43,225 bases of DNA, from positions 1-43,225 of the forward strand of contig NZ_NRRU01000043.1 of NCBI RefSeq assembly GCF_016583785.1, written 5' to 3'. The notes under the pieces are model-generated. The model saw only the letters and a program-made list of their open reading frames with translations, did not search any database and was not told where the DNA came from. Positions 1-7,703 of the stretch are shown here, in pieces. The position numbers were made by a program, and so were the translations under genes. The stretch's first letter is position 1; the number at the start of each line of letters is the position of its first letter. The stretch is from Rubrivivax gelatinosus (GTDB lineage Bacteria; Pseudomonadota; Gammaproteobacteria; Burkholderiales; Burkholderiaceae_C).

Positions 1-1065
1 GGCTGCGCAGCGGCCGCGCCGACGCGGCCGCTGCGCAGCCTGGTGCACGTCGAAGGCGTGCGCGAGAACCAGCTCGTCGGCTACGGCATCGTCGTCGGCT
101 TGAACGGCTCGGGCGACAGCACCCAGGTCAAGGCCGCCGGCCAGTCGGTGACCAACCTGCTCAAGCAGTTCGGCGTCAAGCTGCCCGAACGCACCGAGAG
201 CAAATCCAAGAACGTCGCCACGGTGATGGTGAGCGCGGTGTTCCCGCCGGGCTACCGCAAGGGCCAGCAGATCGACATCACCGTGTCTTCGCTCGGCGAC
301 GCCAAGAGCCTGCGCGGCGGCACGCTGCTGCTGACGCCGCTGCGCGCCGCCGACGGCGAGGTCTACGCGCTCGCCCAGGGCAACCTGGTGGTCGGCGGCG
401 TCAGCGCCGCCGGCGCCAGCGGCTCCAGCGTCACCGTCAACACACCGACCTCGGGCCGCGTGCCCAACGGCGCCACCGTCGAGCGCGAGATCGAGAGCGA
501 CTTCGACGCCGGCCCCGAGGTGCGGCTGAGCCTGAAGCGGCCGAACTTCGAGACCGCGACCGCCGTCGTCGACGCCATCAACCGGCGCTGGTCCGGCGCA
601 GCGACGACACGCGACGGCACCACGATCCAGGTGGTGGCGCCGCGCGAGCCGACCGAACGTGTCGCTTTCGTCGCCGCGCTCGGCCGGCTCGCGATCGAGG
701 TCGGCCGCGAACTGCCCAAGGTGGTCTTCAACTCGCGCACCGGCACCGTCGTCATCGCCGACGGCGTGCGCGTGCGCCCGGCCGCGGTCTCGCACGGCGC
801 GCTGCGTGTCGTGATCTCCGAGACGCCGCAGGTCAGCCAGCCCGAGCCCTTCTCGCGCGGCGGCCAGACCGCCGTCGTGCCGCGCAGCGACGTGCAGGTC
901 GAGCAGCAGGGCGCCGGGCGCATGTTCCGCTGGCCGCCGTCGACCAGCCTGCAGACCATCGTCGACGTCATCAACAGCACCGGCGCGACGCCCGACGACG
1001 TCATGGCCATCCTGCAGGCGCTGGACGAAGCCGGCGCCATCGACGGCGAGCTCGTCGTCATCTGA
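1..1065 (+). CDS. flgI: Flagellar P-ring protein FlgI (5' end outside window)
   Basis: FlgI polymerises into the periplasmic P ring that forms the bushing around the flagellar rod in the peptidoglycan layer. The frame is open from base 1. The first residues read as an alanine-rich signal-peptide end followed by [19 protein letters not shown], the start of the mature P-ring protein, so only the start codon and part of the signal peptide are missing. The remaining ~354 residues cover the whole mature protein, including the family-typical VVGLNGSGD and the C-terminal [26 protein letters not shown] ending. It lies 14 bases upstream of flgJ and is evidently co-transcribed with it. The GTG at 43 is internal and is not a credible start because it would remove the conserved first strand. 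Confidence 0.95.
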   Translation, partial: GCAAAAPTRPLRSLVHVEGVRENQLVGYGIVVGLNGSGDSTQVKAAGQSVTNLLKQFGVKLPERTESKSKNVATVMVSAVFPPGYRKGQQIDITVSSLGDAKSLRGGTLLLTPLRAADGEVYALAQGNLVVGGVSAAGASGSSVTVNTPTSGRVPNGATVEREIESDFDAGPEVRLSLKRPNFETATAVVDAINRRWSGAATTRDGTTIQVVAPREPTERVAFVAALGRLAIEVGRELPKVVFNSRTGTVVIADGVRVRPAAVSHGALRVVISETPQVSQPEPFSRGGQTAVVPRSDVQVEQQGAGRMFRWPPSTSLQTIVDVINSTGATPDDVMAILQALDEAGAIDGELVVI

Positions 1066-1079
1066 TCCACGAGGCACCC

Positions 1080-1463
1080 ATGAGCACCATCGACCCGCTG
1101 CAAGCCGGCCCGGCCGCTGCCGCCACCGAGGCCGCCCCGGCGCCCGCCATGGACGCCGCCACCCGCGCCCGCGCCGAGAAGGCCGCGGTGCAGTTCGAGG
1201 GCTACATGATCGCGGAGATGCTCAAGCAGACGCGCCAGGGCCTGCGCGAACTCGCCGCCGACGACGGCACGCGCGACCGCAGCCGCGACGACCTGCAGGA
1301 CATGGCCGACCGCGCCGTCGCCGACGCGATGGCCGGCAGCCGCGCCTTCGGCATCGCCGACGCGCTGCTGCGCCAGGTGCTGCCGCCCGAGCCGCTTAAG
1401 ACAAGCGCCGCCGCCGTCGCCCTTCCGGTGAGCGGCGCTGCAGCCGACACGAGGACCCGATGA
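1080..1463 (+). CDS. flgJ: Rod-binding protein FlgJ, single-domain form
   Basis: This 127-residue protein matches the N-terminal rod-binding domain of FlgJ: AVQFEGYMIAEMLKQTRQGL near residues 36-55, then a helical stretch ending in GIADALLRQVL. FlgJ caps the growing rod in the periplasm. In many beta- and gammaproteobacteria it carries a second domain, a muramidase that opens the peptidoglycan. That domain is absent here, since the protein stops after a short alanine-rich tail. A separate peptidoglycan hydrolase must therefore do that job (inference). The stop overlaps the start of flgK (ATGA, 1460-1463), which implies translational coupling. Confidence 0.88.
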   Translation: MSTIDPLQAGPAAAATEAAPAPAMDAATRARAEKAAVQFEGYMIAEMLKQTRQGLRELAADDGTRDRSRDDLQDMADRAVADAMAGSRAFGIADALLRQVLPPEPLKTSAAAVALPVSGAAADTRTR

Positions 1464-2824
1464 GCATCATCAGCATCGCCCTGACCGGTGCCCAGGCGAC
1501 GCAGATCGCACTGGCGACGGTCAGCCAGAACGTCGCCAACTCGAAGACCGACGGCTACACGCGCCAGGGCACGCTGCTGACGGCGCTCGGCTCGACGCGC
1601 GGCGGCATCAGCGCCGGCGACGGCGTGCAGGTGAGCTCGCTGCAGCGTTTCAGCGACGGCTACAAGAACCTGCAGCTGTGGCAGTCGGCCTCCGAAATGG
1701 GACAGCGCCAGTCGTCCCAGCCCTATCTGTCGCAGCTCGAGCGCGTGATGGGCGACGAGGAGGGCGGCATCGGCGGCGGCATCGACGAGCTGTTCACCGC
1801 GCTCAACGCCGCCAGCGTCGAGCCCACCTCGACGCCGCTGCGCCAGCAGGTGATCAGCGCCGCCGACGCGCTGTCGCAGCGTTTCGTCAGCCTGCAGCAG
1901 ACGCTGGCCAACCAGCGTTCGGCGATCGAGCAGCAGCGCGGCAGCCTCGCCGGCCAGGTGTCGACGCTTTCCACCGGCATCGCCGACCTGAACCGCCAGA
2001 TCGCCTCGGCCCAGGCCACCGGCGGCGGCACCTCGGCGCTGCAGGACGAGCGCGACCGCAAGATCGACGCGCTCGCATCGCTGGCCGCGGTGCAGGTGGT
2101 CGAGCAGCCCGACGGCACGCGCAACGTCTCGCTGCGCAACGGCATGCCGCTGGTCGTCGGCGCGCGCGCGGCGTCGATCGAGATGAACCCGGGCAGCCCG
2201 CCGACGGTCACGATCGCCTTCGCCAGCCAGAGCTACACCGTCGGCGGCGGGGTCGTGGGTGGCCAGCTCGGCGGCCTCGACGACTACCTGAGCAAGGTGC
2301 TGACGCCGATGGCCGACAGCGTCGCCCAGCTCGCGTCGCAGATCGCCTCGTCGGTCAACAGCACGCTCGCCGGCGGTTTCGACCTCGACGGCAACGCCGG
2401 CGGCGCGCTGTTCCAGTTCGACGCCGGCACCGGCCGCATCGCCGTCAACCCGGCGCTCACCGCGCGCCAGCTCGGCTTCTCGTCGGACGCGACCAAGCCC
2501 GGCAACAGCGACGTGCTGCAGCAGCTGGTCGAGCTGCCGACGCAGAGCGTGACGCTGCCGCTGCTGGGCTCGGTGCAGCTGCGCGACGCCTGTTCGCAGC
2601 TGCTCGGCGACCTGGGCAGCCGCAGCGCCCAGAACCAGGCCGCGCTCGCCACCGCCGAGACGGTGCGCGACCAGGCCGAGCAGAACTGGAAGTCGACCAG
2701 CGGCGTCAACGACGACGAAGAAGCGGCCAGCCTGATCCAGTACCAGCAGATGTACCAGGCCAACCTGAAGGTCATCGCGGTGGCCAACGAGTTGTTCGAC
2801 AGCACGCTGCAGATGTTCGGCTGA
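1460..2824 (+). CDS. flgK: Flagellar hook-associated protein 1, FlgK
   Basis: FlgK is the first hook-filament junction protein, exported through the flagellar type III apparatus. The 454-residue product has the conserved N-terminal rod-type motif (ALATVSQNVANSKTDGYTRQ, about residues 18-37). It also has the paired C-terminal helix that packs against it, ending in YQQMYQANLKVIAVANELFDSTLQMFG-type sequence. It is about 90 residues shorter than the enterobacterial protein, the loss being in the variable surface domain. It overlaps flgJ by four bases and is followed 22 bases later by flgL, the usual gene order. Confidence 0.94.
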   Translation: MSIISIALTGAQATQIALATVSQNVANSKTDGYTRQGTLLTALGSTRGGISAGDGVQVSSLQRFSDGYKNLQLWQSASEMGQRQSSQPYLSQLERVMGDEEGGIGGGIDELFTALNAASVEPTSTPLRQQVISAADALSQRFVSLQQTLANQRSAIEQQRGSLAGQVSTLSTGIADLNRQIASAQATGGGTSALQDERDRKIDALASLAAVQVVEQPDGTRNVSLRNGMPLVVGARAASIEMNPGSPPTVTIAFASQSYTVGGGVVGGQLGGLDDYLSKVLTPMADSVAQLASQIASSVNSTLAGGFDLDGNAGGALFQFDAGTGRIAVNPALTARQLGFSSDATKPGNSDVLQQLVELPTQSVTLPLLGSVQLRDACSQLLGDLGSRSAQNQAALATAETVRDQAEQNWKSTSGVNDDEEAASLIQYQQMYQANLKVIAVANELFDSTLQMFG

Positions 2825-2846
2825 AGGCCGGCGAAGAAGGAATCAC

Positions 2847-3758
2847 ATGCGTATCGCCAGCACCCAGTACCACGGCACGATGACGCGCGCGCTGCAGCAG
2901 GCGAACGCGCAGACCGGCTCGCTGCTCGAACGCATCGCCACCGGCAAGCGCCTGGCGGTGCCGTCCGACGACCCGGTGGCCGCCGTGCGGCTGTCGCGCC
3001 TGGCGCGCGAGGACAGCGCGATCGAGCAGTACCGCGACAACATCGGCGCGCTGCGCTCGCGCCTGCAGCAGAACGAGGCCCTGCTCGACTCGGCCAGCGC
3101 CGACCTGATGAGCGCGCGCGACCTGCTGGTCTGGGCCGCCGACGGTGCCAACACGCCCGACGACGTGCAGGCGATGGCGAGCACGCTCGCGTCGCTGCGC
3201 GACAGCCTCTACTTCACCGCCAACAGCCGCGACCAGGAAGGCCGGCGCCTGTTCTCGGGCACGCTCAGCGACACCGCGCCCATCGCCTACGACGCCAGCG
3301 CGCCGGCCGGCAGCCGCTACAGCTGGGCCGGCAACGAGGAGACGCAGTGGGTCGTCGTCGGCAGCGGTGTGCGCCAGCCGGCCAACGTCTCGCTGCCGAC
3401 GATGCACGAGCTGCTGAACAAGCTCGACCTCGCCGCCGAGACCGCCGCCACCGGCGGCTCCGACGCCAACGACCCGGCGGTGCGCGCCGTGCTCGTGTCC
3501 GCGTTCGAAGGCATAGACACCGAGCTCGGCAACGTCACCTCGCTGATCGCCGGGCAGGGCGGGGCGATGAACCTGCTGCAGACGCTGGACGACAACCACG
3601 CCAACCTCGGCCTGGCCAACGCCGAGGCCGAGATCGAATACGGCGCGCTCGACTACACCGACGCCGCGGTGCGGCTGGAAGGCTACAAGACGGCGCTGGA
3701 GGCGACGCAGAAGGCTTATGCCAAGGTCGCCGGGCTGTCGCTGTTCGACGTGATCTGA
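2847..3758 (+). CDS. flgL: Flagellar hook-associated protein 3, FlgL
   Basis: FlgL is the second hook-filament junction protein and is flagellin-like. The 303-residue product starts MRIASTQYHGTMTRALQQAN and has the flagellin-type N-terminal coiled-coil (SLLERIATGKRLAVPSDDP, about residues 28-46). Its C-terminal helix (GALDYTDAAVRLEGYKTALEATQKAYAKV-like) would pair with that coil in the assembled filament. The ATG follows a GAAGAAGG-type ribosome-binding site. It closes the flgIJKL block, and the next gene starts 19 bases downstream. Confidence 0.93.
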   Translation: MRIASTQYHGTMTRALQQANAQTGSLLERIATGKRLAVPSDDPVAAVRLSRLAREDSAIEQYRDNIGALRSRLQQNEALLDSASADLMSARDLLVWAADGANTPDDVQAMASTLASLRDSLYFTANSRDQEGRRLFSGTLSDTAPIAYDASAPAGSRYSWAGNEETQWVVVGSGVRQPANVSLPTMHELLNKLDLAAETAATGGSDANDPAVRAVLVSAFEGIDTELGNVTSLIAGQGGAMNLLQTLDDNHANLGLANAEAEIEYGALDYTDAAVRLEGYKTALEATQKAYAKVAGLSLFDVI

Positions 3759-3777
3759 GCACCGGAGCCAAGCGCAG

Positions 3778-4804
3778 GTGCAGATCCAGAACTCGCTTGC
3801 CGGCGTCGCCGCCACCCGCGGCACGCGCCGCGAGGCCGATTCCAGCCTCGGGGCGGCGCTCGCTGCGGCCGCCGGCGGGGCCGGCGCTGCCGCCGATGCC
3901 GCGCCCGCTGCGTGGCGCGCGCGAGCAGGCCCAGGGCCCGTCCAACAGCACCGTCGCCGGCGCCCAGCGCACGCTGAACTACCTCGACGAGCTGCGCCAG
4001 CGGCTGCAGGCCCTGAAGGAGCGGCTCAGCCTGCGCATCGCCCAGGGCAAGGAGACCCGGGACGCGGCCGACGCCGACGGCGCGGGCCTGCAGGCCGCGC
4101 TCGAAGACGCCGCGAGCAGCTGGCGTTCGCGTGGCGACGCGACCTCGGGTTTTCTCGACGACACGCTGGCCTTCGACGCCGAGGGCCAGGCGCGGGTGCG
4201 GTTCCGGGTGCGCGGGCTGAACGCCGCCGCGCTCGATTCCGGCCGTGCCGAGACGCTGTCGTTCCAGTCGCGCAGCTCGCGGCGTTCGATCAGCGTCGTG
4301 CTCGCCGACGGCGAAGGCGCCGGCTCGGCGCTGCGCCAGCTCGACCGCGCGCTGACACCCGTCGGCGTTCGCGCCGGCCTGGACGCGTCGGGCGAACCGG
4401 TGTTCAGCGTCGCCGAAGCCGACTGGGCCGGGCTGCAGGGCTCGCTCAGCGTCACCGGCGGCGGCATCCGCTTCCCCGCGGGCCAGGCGCAGCCGGCACG
4501 CCTGCAGCGCCAGAGCGAAGCGCTCGCGCCCGAGGGCTGGGGCGTGGACGACATCGAGCAGTCGCGGCAGACGCTGCGCGAGGTCGCGCGTGCGCTGGAG
4601 CGGGTGCAGCGTGTCGCCGAGTCGCTGCGCCGGCTGCTCGCCAGCCAGGCCCAGACCAGCGTCGACCCGGCCTGGGCGCAGAGCTTCGTCGGCGACCTGA
4701 GCGCGACGCTGAACGGCGCCAGCTACGAGACCTATGTGGCGATGGCGCCGGCGCTGGGCGGCATCAACCGCAGCCGCGTCGTCGAACTGCTGTCGCTGCG
4801 CTGA
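3778..4804 (+). CDS. Flagellin-IN-motif hook-associated protein, probable frameshift near residue 46
   Basis: The main body (about 3915-4804) encodes a protein with an N-terminal coiled coil (LRQRLQALKERLSLRIAQGK). A central segment resembles the flagellin hook IN motif seen in FliD and flagellin. A C-terminal helical region ends SYETYVAMAPALGGINRSRV. The position after flgL suggests a filament-cap or hook-associated role (inference). The 5' end is odd. A GTG at 3778, 10 bases after GGAG, opens VQIQNSLAGVAATRG in frame 1 with strong third-position G/C, while the body is in frame 2. The two frames meet in the GC-repeat tggcgcgcgcgag (about 3912-3924), where a single-base change would join them. 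Without that, the product would start at ATG 3896, which has no ribosome-binding site. It could be a real frameshift or a base-call error. Confidence 0.6.
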
Positions 4805-4917
4805 AACGCGTCTTCATAAGTTTTTCTCATATAAGACGTCGTTTTGTTTTCTTGCGTGTATGAACACGCCGGGTCAACATGAGGAATTCGAATCATGAAT
4901 TCCAAGCTGAGGACCCG
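4805..4917 (+). promoter_or_regulatory. AT-rich leader and probable control region of metY
   Basis: These 113 bases are strikingly AT-rich against the rest of the window. They hold two ATAAG copies (4816-4820 and 4831-4835, 15 bases apart) and a perfect inverted repeat GGAATTC-N7-GAATTCC (4883-4903) ending 14 bases before the metY ATG. I could not place a good -35/-10 pair. The dyad is near enough to the ribosome-binding site (tgagga, 4908-4913) to act as an operator or an RNA hairpin. A sulfur-status regulator such as a CysB or MetR type is plausible from the gene it precedes, but no consensus is demonstrated. Confidence 0.4.
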
Positions 4918-6228
4918 ATGAGCGAACAGAACCCGCGCGCCGGCTGGCGTTTCGAGACCCTGTCGGTGCACGGCGGCTACAGCCCCGACCCGACGACCAA
5001 GGCGGTCGCGGTGCCGATCTACCAGACGGTGGCTTACGCCTTCGACAGCGCGCAGCACGGTGCCGATCTGTTCGACCTGAAGGTGCCGGGCAACATCTAC
5101 ACCCGCATCATGAACCCGACGACCGACGTGCTCGAGCAGCGCGTCGCGGCGCTCGAAGGCGGCATTGCCGCGCTCGCGCTGGCTTCGGGGCAGGCGGCGG
5201 TCACCTACGCGATCCAGACCATCACCGAGGCCGGCGACAACATCGTCGCCTCGAGCGCGCTCTACGGCGGCACCTACAACCTGCTGGCGCACACGCTGCC
5301 GCAGTTCGGCGTCACGACGCGTTTTGCCGACGCCAGCGACCCGGCCAGCTTCGAGCCGCTGATCGACGCCAAGACCAAGGCGATCTTCGTCGAGTCGATC
5401 GGCAACCCGGCCGGCAACGTCACCGACGTCGCCGCGATCGCCGCGATCGCGCACCGCCACGGCGTGCCGCTGATCGTCGACAACACCGTGCCCAGCCCCT
5501 ATCTGTTCCGCCCGATCGAACACGGCGCCGACATCGTGGTGCAGTCGCTCACCAAGTACCTGGGCGGCCACGGCACCAGCCTGGGTGGCGCGATCATCGA
5601 CTCGGGCAAGTTCCCGTGGGCGCAGTACCCGGAGCGGTTCCCGCGCCTGAACACGCCCGACGTCAGCTACCACGGCGTCGTCTACACCGAGGCGCTGGGC
5701 GCGGCGGCCTACATCGGCCGCGCGCGCGTCGTGCCGCTGCGCAACACCGGCGCCGCGATCTCGCCGTTCAACGCCTTCCAGATCCTCACCGGCATCGAGA
5801 CGCTGGCGCTGCGCATGGAGCGCATCAGCGACAACGCGCTGGCGGTGGCCCAGCACCTGAAGCAGCACCCCAAGGTGGCCTGGGTCAACTACGCCGGCCT
5901 CGAGGATCACCCCAGCCACGCGCTGATCCGCAAGCACTACGGCGGCCGCGCCTCGGGCCTGCTGACCTTCGGTCTGAAGGGCGAACCCGGCCAGGGGCGC
6001 GAGAACGGCGCCCGTTTTCTCGACGCGCTGCAGCTGTTCACGCGTCTCGTCAACATCGGCGACGTGCGCTCGCTGGCCACGCACCCGGCGTCGACGACGC
6101 ACCGCCAGCTCGCGCCCGAGGAACTGGCCAAGGCCGGCGTCAGCGAGGACACGGTGCGGCTGTCGGTCGGCATCGAACACATCGCCGACCTGCTGGCCGA
6201 TCTGGACCAGGCGCTGGCAGCGGTCTGA
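4918..6228 (+). CDS. metY: O-acetylhomoserine sulfhydrylase (aminocarboxypropyltransferase)
   Basis: This 436-residue PLP enzyme of the Cys/Met-metabolism family joins O-acetylhomoserine and sulfide (or methanethiol) to give homocysteine (or methionine) in the cytosol. Seen in the sequence: FETLSVHGGYSPDPTTKAVA at the N-terminus, YTRIMNPTTDVLEQRVAALE, the substrate-binding ASSALYGGTYNLL region, and the PLP-lysine motif VQSLTKYLGGHG (lysine ~208). The C-terminus reads LVNIGDVRSLATHPASTTHRQ, as in MetY/MetZ proteins. The ATG at 4918 is chosen over an upstream ATG (4879) because it follows tgagga and begins the conserved region. O-succinyl specificity cannot be excluded from sequence alone. The enzyme is sulfide-consuming and lies close to the cysteine desulfurase nanocompartment genes, though on the other strand. 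Confidence 0.93.
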   Translation: MSEQNPRAGWRFETLSVHGGYSPDPTTKAVAVPIYQTVAYAFDSAQHGADLFDLKVPGNIYTRIMNPTTDVLEQRVAALEGGIAALALASGQAAVTYAIQTITEAGDNIVASSALYGGTYNLLAHTLPQFGVTTRFADASDPASFEPLIDAKTKAIFVESIGNPAGNVTDVAAIAAIAHRHGVPLIVDNTVPSPYLFRPIEHGADIVVQSLTKYLGGHGTSLGGAIIDSGKFPWAQYPERFPRLNTPDVSYHGVVYTEALGAAAYIGRARVVPLRNTGAAISPFNAFQILTGIETLALRMERISDNALAVAQHLKQHPKVAWVNYAGLEDHPSHALIRKHYGGRASGLLTFGLKGEPGQGRENGARFLDALQLFTRLVNIGDVRSLATHPASTTHRQLAPEELAKAGVSEDTVRLSVGIEHIADLLADLDQALAAV

Positions 6229-6241
6229 GCGACGTGTGCCC

Positions 6242-6411
6242 GGGTCTTCACCCCCTCTCCCGCATGCGGGAGAGGGGGCCAACGAGACAAACCGGGTCCC
6301 GGGTCTTCACTCCCTCTCCCGCTTGCGGGAGAGGGAGCCAACGAGACAAACCGGCTTCCCGGATCTTCACTCCCTCTCCCGCACGCGGGAGAGGGAGCCA
6401 ACGAGGCAAAC
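6242..6411. repeat. Three tandem ~60-bp hairpin repeats
   Basis: Three units start at 6242, 6301 and 6361 (period 59-60). Each has a g(g)gtcttca lead, a perfect hairpin CCTCTCCCGC-NN-GCGGGAGAGG (slightly longer in each copy), and the tail ccaacgag(a/g)caaac. Such CTCTCCCGC/GCGGGAGAG palindromes are common extragenic repeats in high-GC proteobacteria. They fill the whole gap between metY and the next gene. In copies 1 and 2 the tail reads gagacaaac; in copy 3 it reads gaggcaaac directly before ATG 6412, so a base change supplies the GAGG ribosome-binding site. The hairpins may also terminate or attenuate metY transcription. Confidence 0.9.
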
Positions 6412-7389
6412 ATGACCCAGCGTCGCCAGATCCTCCAGTGGGCCGCCGCCGCCGCGCTGCCCGCGTTCGGCAGCACCCAGGCCCAGAACGGCGCCTTCCC
6501 GGCCAAGCCGGTGCGCATCCTCGTCGGCAACACCGCCGGCAGCGGTGCCGACGTCGCCGTGCGCATCGTCGCGCGCCAGCTGCAGGACGACTGGCGCCAG
6601 CCGGTGGCGGTCGAGAACCGCACCGGCGCCGGCGGCCTGGTCGCCGCCGAAGCCGTGGCGCGCTCCGAGCCCGACGGCCTGACGCTGGCGCTGTCGCAGG
6701 AAGGCGCGATCACGATCGCCCCGGCGCTGCAGGGCCGGCTGACGTTCGATCCGATCAAGGAGCTGGCGCCGGTGGTGCACCTGGCCGACAGCGATTACGT
6801 GCTCGTCGCCAACGCCGCCACCGGCTGGCGCAGCCTGGGCGAGATGATCGCCGCGGCGAAGAAGCGCCCCGGCGCCTACAGCTACGCCTCGGCCGGCGTC
6901 GGCTCGCTGCACCACCTCGCGTTCGAGCTGCTGAAGGCCGAGCGCGACTTCTATTTCGTCCACATCCCTTACCGCGGCGGCTCGCAGGCGGTGGCCGACG
7001 TGGCCTCGGGCCAGGCGCAGGCGATGTGGGTCTCGGTGACCGCGGCGCTGCCGCACATCCAGTCGGGCCGGTTGCGGGCCCTGGCCATCGGCGGCGCCCA
7101 GCGCGCGCCGCTGCTGCCCGGCGTGCCGACGGCCGGCGAGACCATCCCGGGCTTTCGTGTCACGAGCTGGTTCTCGCTGTTCGCGCCGGCGCGCACGCCG
7201 GCTGCTGTGCTGGAGCAGATCGCCCGCGACGCCAGCGCCACGCTGCGCCAGCCGGCGGTGCTGGAGGCGCTGCGCAAGCAGGGCATCACGCCGGTCGGCG
7301 GCACGCCGGCCCAGCTGGCGCAGCTGGTGCGGCGCGACTTCGAGCGCTACAGCCGGCTGTCCGACCGCGTGAAGCTGGCCAGCGACTGA
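6412..7389 (+). CDS. Bug/TctC-family periplasmic solute-binding protein
   Basis: This 325-residue protein belongs to the Bug (Bordetella uptake gene)/TctC family. These are periplasmic binding proteins for carboxylates and related small molecules, very abundant in Burkholderiales and often unlinked to a transporter. Residues 1-24 form a signal peptide with a twin arginine (TQRRQILQWAAAAALPAFGS), so Tat export is possible. The mature part begins FPAKPVRILVGNTAGSGADV, the typical first ligand-binding loop, and continues with VENRTGAGGLVAAEAVARSEPDG and HIPYRGGSQAVADVASGQ, both family signatures. No TctA/TctB membrane genes are adjacent, so the ligand and partner are unknown. Its GAGG ribosome-binding site lies in the third upstream repeat. 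Confidence 0.9.
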   Translation: MTQRRQILQWAAAAALPAFGSTQAQNGAFPAKPVRILVGNTAGSGADVAVRIVARQLQDDWRQPVAVENRTGAGGLVAAEAVARSEPDGLTLALSQEGAITIAPALQGRLTFDPIKELAPVVHLADSDYVLVANAATGWRSLGEMIAAAKKRPGAYSYASAGVGSLHHLAFELLKAERDFYFVHIPYRGGSQAVADVASGQAQAMWVSVTAALPHIQSGRLRALAIGGAQRAPLLPGVPTAGETIPGFRVTSWFSLFAPARTPAAVLEQIARDASATLRQPAVLEALRKQGITPVGGTPAQLAQLVRRDFERYSRLSDRVKLASD

Positions 7390-7703
7390 AGCCGGCCGGG
7401 TGCTGCCGGCGCGCTCGGCCACCAGGTCGTCGCCGTCAGCTTCAGCACCGCGAGTGCGGCGCGGCGGATGTCGGCGTCGATCACCGGCGCGAGTTCGCCG
7501 GCCGTGCCGCGCGCGCAGCCCAGCGCCGGCCTCACGAGGCGGGGGCAGGGCGGGTGGCGGGGCTGTAAGGCGGCGAACGGCATGGCGGGTCCTCGAAACG
7601 TGTCCGGGCACGATAGGCGCCGCCGCCGGCCGCCGCCACGAACCAATGGTCGCTTCGATATGCGCGCGCCGCAGGGTGCCGGCCGCAGCCGGCACCCGCG
7701 GCC
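7390..7703. other. Intergenic region, no convincing gene
   Basis: A 314-base gap separates two genes that converge here. A minus-strand frame (ATG at about 7582) reads on into the binding-protein gene without any recognisable domain, and its composition is arginine/proline-rich, as expected of shadow frames in GC-rich DNA. The right end contains the hairpin described at 7674-7697. I see no RNA gene or mobile-element ends. Confidence 0.5.
7674..7697 (-). terminator. Perfect 10-bp stem-loop after the cysteine desulfurase gene
   Basis: GGGTGCCGGC and GCCGGCACCC pair perfectly around a four-base loop. The hairpin starts 7 bases beyond the stop codon of the minus-strand gene. There is no clear U tract, so it may stabilise the 3' end of the message or act with Rho rather than serve as a classical terminator. 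Confidence 0.5.

Noticed and set aside
43..1065. GTG at 43 as the true start of flgI
   Set aside because: The frame stays open to base 1 and the upstream residues look like a signal-peptide end plus the first conserved strand.
6242..6411. CRISPR-like array
   Set aside because: Units are adjacent 60-base copies with a hairpin and no unique spacers, and there are no cas genes.
7347..7646. Possible small gene on the minus strand (about 99 codons) overlapping the binding-protein gene
   Set aside because: It overlaps most of the C-terminal end of a well-supported gene, has no ribosome-binding site and no recognisable motif.
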